Positions 49,025 to 58,624 of a stretch of DNA of 64,000 bases are shown in pieces. The position numbers and the translations under genes were made by a program. Under the pieces are notes generated by a model, which had not been told where the DNA came from, did not search any database, and saw only the letters and a program-made list of their open reading frames with translations. This DNA is from Nostoc commune NIES-4072 (lineage in GTDB: Bacteria; Cyanobacteriota; Cyanobacteriia; Cyanobacteriales; Nostocaceae): positions 4,875,212-4,939,211 of the forward strand of contig NZ_BDUD01000001.1 in the NCBI RefSeq assembly GCF_003113895.1, in the 5' to 3' direction. Numbering within the stretch: the first letter of the stretch is position 1; every line of letters starts with the position of its first letter.

Positions 49025-49750
49025 ATGAATGAAATTAGCATTATTTTAATTGAAGATCATGACTTAACGCGAATGGGGCTACGAGCAGCATTACAGTCTC
49101 ACAGCGCATTGAAAGTAATTGGCGAAGCAGCAAATGCTACCCAAGGATTAAAACTTTTAGAAACGGCAAAGCCAGATGTAGCAGTTGTAGATATCGGTTT
49201 GCCTGACATGGATGGCATTGAACTCACTCGTAAATTTAAACGCCACCAAGCTGAAACTGGGCAATCGTCAACCAAGATTTTGATCCTGACAATGGATCAT
49301 ACAGAAGATGCTGTACTTGCAGCCTTCGCGGCGGGTGCTGATTCTTATTACATGAAAGAAACAAGTATCAGTAAATTAACTGAGGCAATCCAAGCGACTC
49401 ACGGCGGTAACTCTTGGATTGATCCGGCAATTGCCAACGTGGTATTGCGGAAGATGCGGCAAGGTATTCCTGGAGAGAGCCAAGGTTCTGATAAAACGCC
49501 GAAAACTGTAAAAATTGAGGCATTGGCGTCAGAATACGAGCAAGTTTTGGAAACATACCCCCTGACTCAACGAGAACTAGAAATCCTCGAATTGATTGTA
49601 GCTGGGTGTAGCAATGGGCAAATTGCCGAGAAACTCTACATTACAGTTGGTACTGTGAAGACCCATGTTCGTAATATTCTAAATAAACTATGTGCGGATG
49701 ACCGTACCCAAGCTGCTGTAAGGGCTTTACGTTCTGGGTTGGTAGCGTAA
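49025..49750 (+). CDS. NarL/LuxR-type response regulator
   Basis: A 241-residue response regulator. The receiver domain (about 3-125) has IEDHDLTRMG, phosphoacceptor Asp in VAVVDIGLPDMDG, and YYMKETS with the Lys. A linker leads to the LuxR helix-turn-helix (about 176-240): LTQRELEILELIVAGCSNGQ then IAEKLYITVGTVKTHVRNIL. ATG 49025 (MNEISIILIEDHD) fits the family; a TTG at 48989 also opens the frame. It may be the output of the kinases divergent to it, but that is inference. Regulon unknown. Confidence 0.92.
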   Translation: MNEISIILIEDHDLTRMGLRAALQSHSALKVIGEAANATQGLKLLETAKPDVAVVDIGLPDMDGIELTRKFKRHQAETGQSSTKILILTMDHTEDAVLAAFAAGADSYYMKETSISKLTEAIQATHGGNSWIDPAIANVVLRKMRQGIPGESQGSDKTPKTVKIEALASEYEQVLETYPLTQRELEILELIVAGCSNGQIAEKLYITVGTVKTHVRNILNKLCADDRTQAAVRALRSGLVA

Positions 49751-49756
49751 GGGACT

Positions 49757-49848
49757 GGGGATGAGGAGCAGGGGGAGCAGGGGGAGCAGGGGGAGATGAG
49801 GGGACAAGGAAAATAACTATCCCAATGCCCAATGCCCAATGCCCAATC
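49757..49848. repeat. GGGGGAGCA and CCCAATG tandem repeats
   Basis: Four GAGCAGGGG-type units (49764-49795) and four CCAATGC units (49822-49846) fill the gap between the convergent regulator and LpxB-related genes. A longer CCCAATG array lies at 62045. Confidence 0.8.
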
Positions 49849-51208
49849 AAAATCGTTCCTGTAAACATTCTGCAATGCGTAGTGCTGCTCCGGGTTTACC
49901 CATGCGTCGTAGACCATTTTCGGCAATAATTTGCAAAATATCAGGATCTTTGAATAGAGACTGTACAACCTTCGCTACTTCTGCTGGCTGCTCAACTAAA
50001 ATCAAAGATGAGCCTAGAAGACGACTTTGAGCTTCAGCAAAGCCACGGTTATATTGAGGCCCATTACCAGGAATCGCGATCGCAGGTTTTCCTAAACCGA
50101 TAAACTGTTCTGTGGCTGTACCTGCCATAGCGATCGCTATGTCTCCCAAATGTAAGCAATCATTATAAGCTTTTTGTGTCAGCAGTAAGTATGCATTCCT
50201 TTGTTTAAATGTCAATACACTCGCATCAGCAATTTGGATAGGACATGCTGATTCAGTGCGCCAGCCTTGGGATTGGACACTTTGGGATAAAATATGAGAG
50301 TCTAAACCCGGAGCGATCGCACCTAAAAAGATCACTCTGTTAGAAGTATAGAAAATCGAATTTCGCTCCTGGAAACTTGCCATCAACGCAGATACAGCAA
50401 TCATAATTGTTTCCCAGTTGGCGTATGCCTCTGGCGGACGGGAACCAGGAAGAAGAGTCACTACAAAAGGTCGAACTATCTCTTGTTGTTGGCTATCCTG
50501 ACTATAAAATTGTTGGCGTGAAAAGGTCGGTTGCAGAGCATCCATCATAGGATTACCCAAATAAAAAGCTGGAATTGGCCATTGTTTTAATGTTTCCGTC
50601 GTCAGTGCATCTCTAAGAAACACCGCCTGACAACGGCGACGACTCATTAACCAACGTTCCCAAGGATGGTAAACTGAACCAGAAAAGTTTTCCCAACGCA
50701 TATTTTTAGATTTCCGTGGTAATAATCCAGCTTCATCCCGCACATAATATTCAGATTTCGCCGTACCTACAAAAGCATAATTAGCGCCACTGAAAGTTGC
50801 AAACAACAGTGGCAAAATATCTCCCACCGCTAAAATCGCTCTTTTATGACCTAATTTTTTTTGAGAACTCACCCAACGACGAATAGCTTTTATCTGGGTA
50901 AGGGTAAGTTGTAATAAACCACCGCGTACATCCCGCGCTAATTGGCGGCCATCCATATAAATAAAGCCGCCAGAAGGCATAGTGCGGACTGAACCAATGA
51001 GGGGAATATCCAACTGTTGGTAAGCATGTCCTTCACCCACCAGAGGTAAAGCAAAGATTTCTGGTGGATTTAATTGTCGTTGGAGTTCTTGTAAAATCCG
51101 AACTGCAATGATATCTTCCCCATGACCATTACTTAATATAAGTAAGTGTAAAGGAGAAGTTGCAGCTTGAGAATTAGAGGTTAGGGATAATCGGGATACA
51201 TTACTCAT
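49847..51208 (-). CDS. Lipid-A-disaccharide synthase-related protein
   Basis: A 453-residue GT-B-like glycosyltransferase of the cyanobacterial group related to LpxB. Landmarks are HLLILSNGHGEDIIAVRILQ, GDILPLLFATFSGANYAFVG, VVTLLPGSRPPEAYANWETI and IAMAGTATEQFIGLGKPAIA (donor-binding end), closing with RRMGKPGAALRIAECL. True LpxB is usually a separate gene in cyanobacteria, so this is probably a paralogue with an unknown acceptor. ATG 51208 is clear. It is convergent with the response regulator. Confidence 0.82.
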   Translation of the reverse strand: MSNVSRLSLTSNSQAATSPLHLLILSNGHGEDIIAVRILQELQRQLNPPEIFALPLVGEGHAYQQLDIPLIGSVRTMPSGGFIYMDGRQLARDVRGGLLQLTLTQIKAIRRWVSSQKKLGHKRAILAVGDILPLLFATFSGANYAFVGTAKSEYYVRDEAGLLPRKSKNMRWENFSGSVYHPWERWLMSRRRCQAVFLRDALTTETLKQWPIPAFYLGNPMMDALQPTFSRQQFYSQDSQQQEIVRPFVVTLLPGSRPPEAYANWETIMIAVSALMASFQERNSIFYTSNRVIFLGAIAPGLDSHILSQSVQSQGWRTESACPIQIADASVLTFKQRNAYLLLTQKAYNDCLHLGDIAIAMAGTATEQFIGLGKPAIAIPGNGPQYNRGFAEAQSRLLGSSLILVEQPAEVAKVVQSLFKDPDILQIIAENGLRRMGKPGAALRIAECLQERF

Positions 51209-51451
51209 AGAATCTCGCAGTAAGTATTTTGAGTATCAAGCGATGCTGATATCATGCCATGAAGAGTGCCGAGTTCACCCACAAGGGTTAGCCACTGCGG
51301 CGCAAAGCTTTCTCGGCATAAAGCAAGTGGTGTCGGCACTTTTACCAAGTACAAAAATGCTGAGTATTTCTTAATTCACTCAGCACTCAGCACTGAGTTC
51401 TAGAAAAAGCACCCAGATTTTGATCACCCGCAACTTGGGTTAGTATAAAGC

Positions 51452-51556
51452 TATAGGAATTCTACTTGATTATTGTCAAATATACTGAGAGCTAAATCTT
51501 TATATAGTAAACTCTTAGCTCTTATGGTTTTTCAAAAATCAAATAGGAGTCCTATA
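51452..51556. repeat. 105-bp MITE, related to family A (short form)
   Basis: Ends TATAGGAATTCTACTTGATT and the inverse of AAATCAAATAGGAGTCCTATA agree with family A ends, but the interior is different (an AAGAGCTAAGAGTTTACTAT-type palindrome). It lies about 80 bases upstream of the DJ-1-like gene. Confidence 0.7.
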
Positions 51557-51636
51557 TCAGATAAACACAGGTAAACACAAACTCTCTGAGGGTTTATCTG
51601 ATGCCAATCTTTGATTTAATAATGGGAAGTAACTTT

Positions 51637-52350
51637 ATGTCTCAAAAGGTTCTAGTTGTTTTAACAAGCCATGACACCTTGGGGAACACAGGCAAAGAAA
51701 CTGGATACTATTTGCCAGAAGTGAGCCACCCAGTCGCCGTTTTCGAGCGAGCTGGCTTGACTGTTGATTACGTCAGTCCCAAAGGTGGGAAAGCACCCAT
51801 GATTGGAATTGATCTTAATGATCCAGCGAATGCTGCGTTTATCAACAACCCTGAGAAGATGGCAAAGGTGGAGAATACTTTGAACCCAAGTGAGGTTGAT
51901 CCATCAGCTTATGATGCAATCTTCTATGCGGGTGGACATGGTACGATGTGGGATTTTGCTGACAATTCTCAGTTGGCTAGCATTGCAGCAAGCATCTACG
52001 AACGAGGTGGTGTAGTTTCTGCGGTGTGTCATGGCCCTGCTGGGTTGGTCAACATCCGACTTTCAAACAATGAGTATTTAGTAGCCGGAAAGAAAGTGTC
52101 TGTCTTCACCAATGAAGAAGAAACAGCAGCAGGATTAACCGATGTTGTACCCTTTCTGTTAGAAGCAAAGTTGATTGAGCGGGGTGCAACAGTAGATAAA
52201 GCACCGAACTTTCAGGCAAAAAGCGTGGTGAGCGATCGCTTGGTTACTGGACAAAACCCAGCCTCAGCAACAGGTGTTGCTGAAAAGGTCGTAGAACTTC
52301 TGAAACAGCAAAGTCCTAGCCTTACCTCAAGCCCAGGTTGGGCCGGATAG
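51637..52350 (+). CDS. DJ-1/PfpI family protein (Hsp31/glyoxalase III-like)
   Basis: A 237-residue member of the class I glutamine amidotransferase-like fold. The nucleophile elbow is SAVCHGPAGL with the catalytic Cys; AGGHGTMWDF holds the partner His and a conserved loop, and the conserved Glu is in the N-terminal part (KETGYYLPEV or AVFERAG). This resembles Hsp31-like methylglyoxal-detoxifying enzymes or chaperones. Start: MSQKVLVVLTSHDTLG at 51637 with GGGAAG in front; ATG 51601, preceded by GAGGG, would add 12 residues and cannot be excluded. It stands alone after a MITE. Confidence 0.85.
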   Translation: MSQKVLVVLTSHDTLGNTGKETGYYLPEVSHPVAVFERAGLTVDYVSPKGGKAPMIGIDLNDPANAAFINNPEKMAKVENTLNPSEVDPSAYDAIFYAGGHGTMWDFADNSQLASIAASIYERGGVVSAVCHGPAGLVNIRLSNNEYLVAGKKVSVFTNEEETAAGLTDVVPFLLEAKLIERGATVDKAPNFQAKSVVSDRLVTGQNPASATGVAEKVVELLKQQSPSLTSSPGWAG

Positions 52351-52436
52351 AAGAAAAAAGAGATAATATTTCTTTATTTTCACATAGGGGTAATTCATGA
52401 ATTGCCCCTACAGGATTTACTTTTGCGTAAGTCCTA

Positions 52437-52839
52437 GTAGGGAGTGGTCGCAGTTATGTGTTAGCTTCCGCAGAATATCGCTTCCCCGTCTTACCAATCG
52501 TAGGGGGTGTATTATTTGCCGATTTTGCCTCAGACTTAGGCTCCGGTGATACTGTATTAGGAGATCCAGCAGGTGTGCGAGGCAAAGCAGGCTATGGTTT
52601 TGGTTATGGGACTGGAGTGCGCTTAAATTCACCACTAGGCTTAATTCGGGCTGACTATGGTATTAACGAACTTTGGGGGTTTAAGTCCCCAGCAAGATAG
52701 GCAGCACGTTTTGTGTCGGGGTCTAAATCCCCGTCACAAAACGTAATTGCGAATTGCGAATTGCGAATTGCGAATTGCGAATTGGTTTAATGACCAAGGA
52801 GAAAGCAAAGTGCATTTAGGGATAGGTCAGCGATTTTAA
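52437..52839 (+). pseudogene. BamA/Omp85 C-terminal fragment split by a repeat element
   Basis: The 5' part reads GSGRSYVLASAEYRFPVLPI, GVLFADFASDLGSGDTVLGD and LGLIRADYGIN, then is interrupted at 52670. After the element the frame resumes DQGESKVHLGIGQRF and stops at TAA 52837-52839. That is the last beta-strands of a cyanobacterial Omp85 protein, with the terminal Phe. The barrel's earlier strands and all POTRA domains are missing; the left border is an ACTTTTGCGTAAGTCC repeat end. Not functional. Confidence 0.78.
52670..52793. mobile_element. Palindrome/(AATTGCG)5 element inserted in the bamA fragment
   Basis: The insert has a 15-bp stem with one mismatch (CGTTTTGTGTCGGGG, 52707-52743 overall) followed by five AATTGCG units at 52745-52779. 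TTAACGA (52663-52669) and TTAATGA (52787-52793) at its sides look like a diverged 7-base target duplication. Confidence 0.65.
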
Positions 52840-53456
52840 GAAAGTGAGCATTTAGAAGATTAATGCGGATTTAGCCAAAAACTGAAAAAAGAGAATTAAT
52901 CTATTATTTCGTTTTTCGTCAGTGCATCCTTTGACTATAATTTACCCGCCTAATTAATTGTTTTGCTTGCTGTGCGTAATTTACCGCCGTAGGCATCGCT
53001 GTCTCTAATACTATTTTCAATTGCATTAAATTAATGCCTATTAATTGCTAATTGAAAGTGCTTAATTTATCCAAATAAACTCGTTGCACTTCGTCACTGT
53101 TCAAAAATCATCGATAAAAATATCCAAAATATGCTAATTATTAACTTACTAAAAATTACAAAATTGCTCTTTGGCATTGTAGCAAGTAACGTGTTATTTA
53201 TCACATCAAAGGCGTGGAAGACGACAAATTGAGCCTGTTTCCTACTTCAGGATTTCTTGACTCTCGCGTTATCCTATAAAGATAAAACTGTTGTATTCAT
53301 GGGGAGGTCTTTCTTACTTGGATTCCAACAACTAAATCATCCCGTAAGATAGACAGGCAAAAACCCTGCCCCATATCAAAAATATGGGAAAATTTTTTAG
53401 GAATCCCTCAAGACTCAGAACTCGCTACTTATCTGCTCACTCAGGACTCAGGATTT
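52840..53456. other. Spacer upstream of the Ser/Thr kinase gene
   Basis: About 600 bases without a recognisable gene, repeat or regulatory site. It is AT-rich and presumably holds the kinase promoter. Confidence 0.45.
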
Positions 53457-55094
53457 ATGTTAGCAGGCACAATTTTGCAGGATGGAAAATATACCCTAAT
53501 TCAAGAAATAGGGCGGGGTGGCTTTGGCATTACGTTTAAAGCTACGCATCACTACTTGGGCCACGAGGTGGTGATGAAAACCATCAATGAACGGCTGCGA
53601 CAACATCCTGATTTTGCAAAATTTGAGCGCCAATTCCAAGATGAAGCCAGACGATTAGCGACGTGTATTCACCCAAATATAGTCCGGGTTAGTGATTTTT
53701 TTGTCGAGGCTGGACTACCTTACATGGTGATGGAATACATTCCTGGCGAAACCTTGGGAGACGCATTTGTATTACCAGGGATACCATTACCTGAAGCCAC
53801 AGCAATTCATTACATCCGGCAAATTGGGGCAGCCTTGCAGGTAGTACATAACAATGGTTTGTTACATCGAGATGTAAAACCAGATAATATTATCCTTCGT
53901 GAAGGAACCCAGGAAGTAGTACTGATTGATTTTGGCATTGCCAGGGAATTTAATGGCAGTGTCAGGCAGACTCACACAGGTATGGTTTCTGAGGGTTATT
54001 CTCCCATTGAGCAGTATTTGACCCAAGCGCCGCGCACACCCGCCACGGATGTTTATGGTTTAGCGGCAACCTTGTATGCACTGTTGACAGCACAGGTTCC
54101 TATGCCAGCATTGTTGCGCGATCGCGAACAAATGCCTTCCCCCCGCGAATTACAACCACACTTAAGTGCTTCTGTCAACCAGGCCGTAATGCGCGGTATG
54201 GCCGTAGAGTCTCGTTTTCGGCCAGCGACAGTTGCTGAGTGGTTACAACTGCTACCTGGAAATGGGGTGAACATGACACCGCAAGCCTTAGCCACTTATG
54301 CAGTGCCAACTGTCAATTTATCTGCCCAGCAGGCAGTAACTTTAATTGGGAATGGGAAAACTTCTCAGAATCGCATTCATAAATCATCTGGGTTAGCGCA
54401 GCCCAACCCAGACATCGCCAAAAAAAATGTACTGGCAAAAAAACAGGGGTCATCTCAAATATTCATTGGTATAGGTGTAGCCTTGGTTGCTGCTACAGCA
54501 GGTTTTGGCATCACTAGCATCTTACCCAAATCTCAGCCGCAGCCAACCGCAAAACCGCTTTTTGAACAGCCAACTCAAGAACCACCTGCAAAAGTTCCTA
54601 GCTTAGAGAGTCGTGAAGAGACTAACACTACCTCAAGAAGCGAATCAGCACCTGCTTATAATTCCAAGCAGCGCCGGCGTAATCGTCGTTCTTCCCCAGA
54701 AGAAGCTCCCAATAGTCCTACAGAATCACAACGTGGCAATTCTGAGCAATCCGCACCTTCACCTAGCGTTTCGCCTACCCCCTCGCTAGTCGAAAAACTA
54801 CGGGCTATTCGTTCATCTCGTAGTGCTTCTCCTGCACCACTACCAAAAAATAATTCACCCGCTTCTAATCAGAATTCTGCTTCTCCTCAACCGATAATTC
54901 CGTCAAATCCTGTAGTTATACCAACAGCGCCAGCGACAGAATCCAAACAATCAGAATTCAAACAGCCAGAATCCAAACATTCAAATCCTTCTGCGGTAGT
55001 AGTACCGACACTGGACAAGCAAAATTTACCGACTGATACTCAACCCCAGAACGATCAGAAATCTCAGGAAAAGCTACAAGATGACAATAATTAG
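53457..55094 (+). CDS. Hanks-type serine/threonine protein kinase
   Basis: A 545-residue kinase. The catalytic domain (residues about 12-270) shows all main motifs: [10 protein letters not shown] (P-loop), VVMKTIN (Lys), [13 protein letters not shown] (catalytic loop) and [10 protein letters not shown] (DFG), then [10 protein letters not shown] and [14 protein letters not shown]. One membrane helix is at about 337-358 ([20 protein letters not shown]). The 180-residue C-terminal tail outside is Pro/Ser/Gln-rich and probably disordered, with no PASTA or other sensor domain. It presumably phosphorylates Ser/Thr in the cytoplasm in response to an unknown signal. Convergent with the CapA gene. Confidence 0.93.
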   Translation: MLAGTILQDGKYTLIQEIGRGGFGITFKATHHYLGHEVVMKTINERLRQHPDFAKFERQFQDEARRLATCIHPNIVRVSDFFVEAGLPYMVMEYIPGETLGDAFVLPGIPLPEATAIHYIRQIGAALQVVHNNGLLHRDVKPDNIILREGTQEVVLIDFGIAREFNGSVRQTHTGMVSEGYSPIEQYLTQAPRTPATDVYGLAATLYALLTAQVPMPALLRDREQMPSPRELQPHLSASVNQAVMRGMAVESRFRPATVAEWLQLLPGNGVNMTPQALATYAVPTVNLSAQQAVTLIGNGKTSQNRIHKSSGLAQPNPDIAKKNVLAKKQGSSQIFIGIGVALVAATAGFGITSILPKSQPQPTAKPLFEQPTQEPPAKVPSLESREETNTTSRSESAPAYNSKQRRRNRRSSPEEAPNSPTESQRGNSEQSAPSPSVSPTPSLVEKLRAIRSSRSASPAPLPKNNSPASNQNSASPQPIIPSNPVVIPTAPATESKQSEFKQPESKHSNPSAVVVPTLDKQNLPTDTQPQNDQKSQEKLQDDNN

Positions 55095-55241
55095 TCAATT
55101 TTAAATTTTTTCTTAAATCTAAAATTTAAAATTCACAATCTAAAATTGAACGCCTCTTGCTAATACAAAAACATCTTTTTGTTTATTGTTTCATCTTTAG
55201 GTAAATTCCTTGTTTACTTCCGTCATCTGAAAAACTTCTCT

Positions 55242-56507
55242 CTAAATCTCTCTCTTTTTATGATAGATACTTTGGATTTTTGCCCTTAAAGGTCGGGAAG
55301 AGGTTAAGTTATTCGTGGGCTTTTCTACATTAACTGAATTGTCAGATTTATTCTTCTGTACAACAACTTCTCCTTTTTTATTAATCTTCACCGGATTTTT
55401 GGGAAAAGCTTGAGTATTCAAAAAACGCATAAGTTTCACAGTCCGAAAATACCGATCAATTTGAGGGATTCCTTGCCCATTCATCCGCACGGGGATAATT
55501 TTACTTGATACCAAATTTCCGGCCGAGTTAAGTTTAACTTCTAAAATCATAGAATCACCCGTCTGGGCATTTGTAGATAAAGTTCGATATCCCAGAAAGT
55601 TTCCTAAAGAATAGGCGATGATTTTTCCCTTATAAATTTCCATTGCTCTCGGAACATGAGGCCCATGTCCTAGTACTAAATCTGCTCCTGCATCAATCAT
55701 GTTTCGAGCAAACTTGATCGAATTACCTCGGTTTTCTCCATAAAAAAACTCTGTCTGATTCTTAACATGTAATGCCCCCGTTCCTTCGGCTCCAGCGTGC
55801 ATCGAGACTATTACAATGTTGGCCTTATTTCTCGCTTTGGCTACAAGTGCTTGGGCTGCTCCTAAATTATTAATGGAATTATACATTTCATAAGGAGAAA
55901 ACCCGACCATTGCCACAGGGATATTGTTAGCTTCCAGATAAAGAATTTGATTTTTATGACCTAATGTTGCAATGCCTACAGCCTCAAGATTTTTCTTTGT
56001 ATCTTTGAATCCTACCGGGCCGAAGTCCATTGCATGGTTATTAGCCATATTAAAGACATTAAAACCAGCTTCAGCAAATAGCCGAGCATATCCAGGTGGG
56101 GAGCGAAACGCAAAGATTTGTCCTCGACTAATATCTTTGGCAGTGTAGGGATAATTAGTTAAGCTACTTTCAAAGTTACCAAACAAGATATCAGATCCTT
56201 GCAAGTGAGTTCTCACTGATTTTGGTAATAATTGATCTCGAAACCGGGGTAATCTATAATTAGGAAAATTAGTGCCGGGAATAATATCTCCAACAGCTTT
56301 GATAGTAATAGTCTTTTGAAAGGTTTGTCCTTCTGTTGTTGATGGCGTAATAGGTAATGGTAATGATACAGGTTCAGTGGGTGTAGTAGCAGCGTTTAAT
56401 CGCTGTGATTGCCCAAGCCGGATAACGACTCCTATACTAATACCCAGATATAAACAGACACTGATAACAATAAATGAGGGCACTTTCCCCATTCTGCGAT
56501 TTGCCAT
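55242..56507 (-). CDS. CapA family protein (poly-gamma-glutamate synthesis type)
   Basis: A 421-residue protein of the CapA/PgsA family with a metallophosphoesterase-like fold. An N-terminal anchor lies at residues 11-30 (FIVISVCLYLGISIGVVIRL). Motifs: AVGDIIPGTNF, FGNFESSLT, FNMANNHAMDFG, SMHAGAEG, GADLVLGHGPHVPRAME and AYSLGNFLG. It is probably exported and attached to the membrane. In Bacillus the family works in surface polyglutamate production; in cyanobacteria the role is unknown. Translation starts at ATG 56507 after a GAGGAG site that lies in a perfect complement of the Yfr1 core sequence. Confidence 0.88.
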   Translation of the reverse strand: MANRRMGKVPSFIVISVCLYLGISIGVVIRLGQSQRLNAATTPTEPVSLPLPITPSTTEGQTFQKTITIKAVGDIIPGTNFPNYRLPRFRDQLLPKSVRTHLQGSDILFGNFESSLTNYPYTAKDISRGQIFAFRSPPGYARLFAEAGFNVFNMANNHAMDFGPVGFKDTKKNLEAVGIATLGHKNQILYLEANNIPVAMVGFSPYEMYNSINNLGAAQALVAKARNKANIVIVSMHAGAEGTGALHVKNQTEFFYGENRGNSIKFARNMIDAGADLVLGHGPHVPRAMEIYKGKIIAYSLGNFLGYRTLSTNAQTGDSMILEVKLNSAGNLVSSKIIPVRMNGQGIPQIDRYFRTVKLMRFLNTQAFPKNPVKINKKGEVVVQKNKSDNSVNVEKPTNNLTSSRPLRAKIQSIYHKKREI

Positions 56508-56512
56508 CGTTC

Positions 56513-56523
56513 ACTCCTCACAC
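56513..56523 (-). promoter_or_regulatory. RBS complementary to the Yfr1 small RNA core
   Basis: The mRNA strand reads GTGTGAGGAGT five bases before the CapA start codon. Its complement ACTCCTCACAC is the 11-base ultraconserved unpaired core of the cyanobacterial small RNA Yfr1, as I remember it. Binding would cover the ribosome site and block translation. A small stem (CCATCG/CGATGG) also frames the site. Confidence 0.5.
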
Positions 56524-56732
56524 GATGGCATTAGTTTATCCCAAAAATCTCTGTCGTCAGTGTATATTTTAATGTAGTTTGAGCAATATTTGACTCAGTA
56601 AATACGGAAACATAATCCCGTTTTGCACAACGGGGCGCACATGTGTATGCCCTTACTTGCAAATACTCACACATACCATCGATGAAGCCAAACATTACTG
56701 TTTGTCTAATTTTTCGGCAATTATTTTAAACG

Positions 56733-56817
56733 GAGAGGGGGGGATTCGAACCCCCGTTGGGTTTCCCCAAAACGCATTTCGAGTGCGTCACCATGAACCG
56801 CTCGGACACCTCTCCAG
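56733..56817 (-). tRNA. trnS-CGA: tRNA-Ser (anticodon CGA)
   Basis: An 85-base class II tRNA. The 5' acceptor strand GGAGAGG (56817-56811) pairs with CCTCTCC (56740-56734), discriminator G at 56733. The anticodon loop is CTCGAAA, anticodon CGA, reading UCG. The long variable arm (TTGGGGAAACCCAA) is typical of serine tRNA, and GGTTCGAATC is the T loop. No CCA is encoded. Confidence 0.95.
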
Positions 56818-56964
56818 CTATATCATTCACACATTTGAGTATTCAAATGCGGTGAAGTAAGGGAAATTTTACCATATTTCCTGTACTAGTATAGCATTAT
56901 CGCTTTCAGGTTAACCAACATGATCCCTGAAACAAACACTCAAGCTTGATACAGGTAAATCTAA

Positions 56965-57077
56965 GACTTACGCAAACTCTACGATTCTTCTCTACGAGAC
57001 GCTGCGCGTTGACGGAAGCCTCTCGCAGAGATGGAGGTTCGATAAATTAAGCTTTTTAGCACTTTTTGCGTAAGTTC
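56965..57077. repeat. MITE-like element with GACTTACGCAAA ends
   Basis: GACTTACGCAAA at the left and the inverse in TTTGCGTAAGTTC at the right; interior contains the dispersed phrase GAGACGCTGCGCGTTGACGG. A lone end of the same type (TTTTGCGTAAGTCC) borders the bamA fragment at 52421-52434. Confidence 0.65.
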
Positions 57078-57126
57078 TAAAATCTTCTGTATAAATTTTA
57101 GAACAATTAGAAAATCCTCAATAGCC

Positions 57127-57143
57127 AACGACTATTAGTCGTT
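57127..57143. terminator. Small symmetrical hairpin
   Basis: AACGACT and AGTCGTT around ATT, followed by TTG. The rest of 57144-57481 is AT-rich with no visible gene and should hold the promoter of the next gene. Confidence 0.4.
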
Positions 57144-57481
57144 TTGTAGCCTTGAGTTTCTACTTTTTAATTGGTTCGACTGCGCGTGCTTTTTTATCCC
57201 AATTGCTATGTATCAATCATTGCTAGCAAAATTAAAGCTGTAATTATAATCTCTTAGTATTTGTATAATTACATAATTAATAGATGCAATGTAAACATAT
57301 TTTCTGTATTCTCTCTTGTAGGTTTTTATTAAAATCCTTATTTCCAATATTCTAGAAAATCTCTTATTAATATCTATTGACATCGGATATGTTAGTGATT
57401 AATATGTCAATCAATCCGGATTTGATTAACTTCTTCGGAAAATCTCTGTAAATAAATCCAACACGATCCTCACAGCACTAC

Positions 57482-58504
57482 ATGAAACTACGCTGGTTCT
57501 TACTGAGCCTTACAAGTATTCTTTTACTATCGTCCCCAGTAAAAGCGAATCCCAATACTAATCAGGTTGGCAACATAAATCCCTGGAGCGCAAATCAATC
57601 TAATTTACAACTACCAAAACTTAAATTTATTCCTCCGGTTCCTCTAACCGATCCTGTCAACCCAATAAATACTTCTAAATTTACTGGTGTAGTTCCTCTA
57701 GGACGCGAGATATCAGAACTAAAAACTCCGATTAAAGCATTAATGGCTCGCTATAGATTCCTTACTCCGGGAATCTTTTTTATGGACTTACAAACAGGGG
57801 ATTATTTTAATTTTAATGGTGATAAAGCTTTTTCTGCCGCTAGTACAATTAAGTATCCGATTTTGATTGCATTATTTCAAGAAGTAGATGCAGGGAGAAT
57901 CAAACTAGGCGAAACTTTGGTGATGCGACGGAAGCATGTCACTGGCGGTTCTGGAGATATGCAGTATCAACGAGTGGGAACTAAGCTTAGTCTCTTACAA
58001 ACTGCAACCAAGATGATGACTATTAGTGATAACACTGCTACGAATATGATTATTGATCGTTTAGGTGGTGTATCTAAATTAAATCAAAAGTTTCGCAGTT
58101 GGGGATTGCAAAGCACTGTGATTCGCAATATGTTAGGAGACTTTAAAGGAACTAATAAAACTAGTGCAAAAGACTTGGTACGACTGTCAGCTTTGGTTAC
58201 AAATAATCACTTAATTTCTGATATAAGTCAATCCCAAGTTTTAGGTATTATGATTCATTGTCATAATAGAGCATTGCTACCATCTGGCTTAGGTTCTGGT
58301 GCGAATATTGCCCATAAAACAGGTACTCTACGGTTTGTACTAGGCGATGCGGGTATTATTGAAACGCCATCAGGTAAGCGTTATTTAGCAGGAATTTTCG
58401 TGCGAAGACCGAATAATGACATTAGAGCTAGGGATTTTATTCGTCAAGTTTCTCGGGTGATGTATGGCTACTTCGAGCAAGCAAAAGTCAGTCATCTACC
58501 TTGA
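57482..58504 (+). CDS. Exported beta-lactamase-fold serine hydrolase
   Basis: A 340-residue protein with a signal peptide (LRWFLLSLTSILLLSSPVKA, cleaved after VKA). The class A beta-lactamase/PBP-like motifs are present: SxxK as STIK (about residue 120), SDN (about 181), and KTG as AHKTGT (about 280). The usual omega-loop catalytic Glu (E-x-x-LN) is not seen; that place reads MLGDFKGTNKTSAKD. It may therefore be a peptidoglycan-processing enzyme or a weak lactamase rather than a true class A enzyme. ATG 57482 is clear. It is followed 120 bases later by ldhA on the same strand. Confidence 0.82.
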   Translation: MKLRWFLLSLTSILLLSSPVKANPNTNQVGNINPWSANQSNLQLPKLKFIPPVPLTDPVNPINTSKFTGVVPLGREISELKTPIKALMARYRFLTPGIFFMDLQTGDYFNFNGDKAFSAASTIKYPILIALFQEVDAGRIKLGETLVMRRKHVTGGSGDMQYQRVGTKLSLLQTATKMMTISDNTATNMIIDRLGGVSKLNQKFRSWGLQSTVIRNMLGDFKGTNKTSAKDLVRLSALVTNNHLISDISQSQVLGIMIHCHNRALLPSGLGSGANIAHKTGTLRFVLGDAGIIETPSGKRYLAGIFVRRPNNDIRARDFIRQVSRVMYGYFEQAKVSHLP

Positions 58505-58624
58505 AGCAATCCTGAATTTTTTTCTGTTCAAAGCTGCCGAATAGCCCATCTTAGACATCGCTTCTCTAACTGCCAAGGTTATCATGTAGTCGAACATTGT
58601 GCAGCATACAATTTGAGGTTTTGC

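Noticed and set aside
56513..56523. A Yfr1 small RNA gene on the plus strand, because ACTCCTCACAC is present
   Set aside because: The flanks lack the two hairpins and terminator of Yfr1. The sequence is explained better as the complement of the CapA ribosome site, that is, as a possible Yfr1 target.
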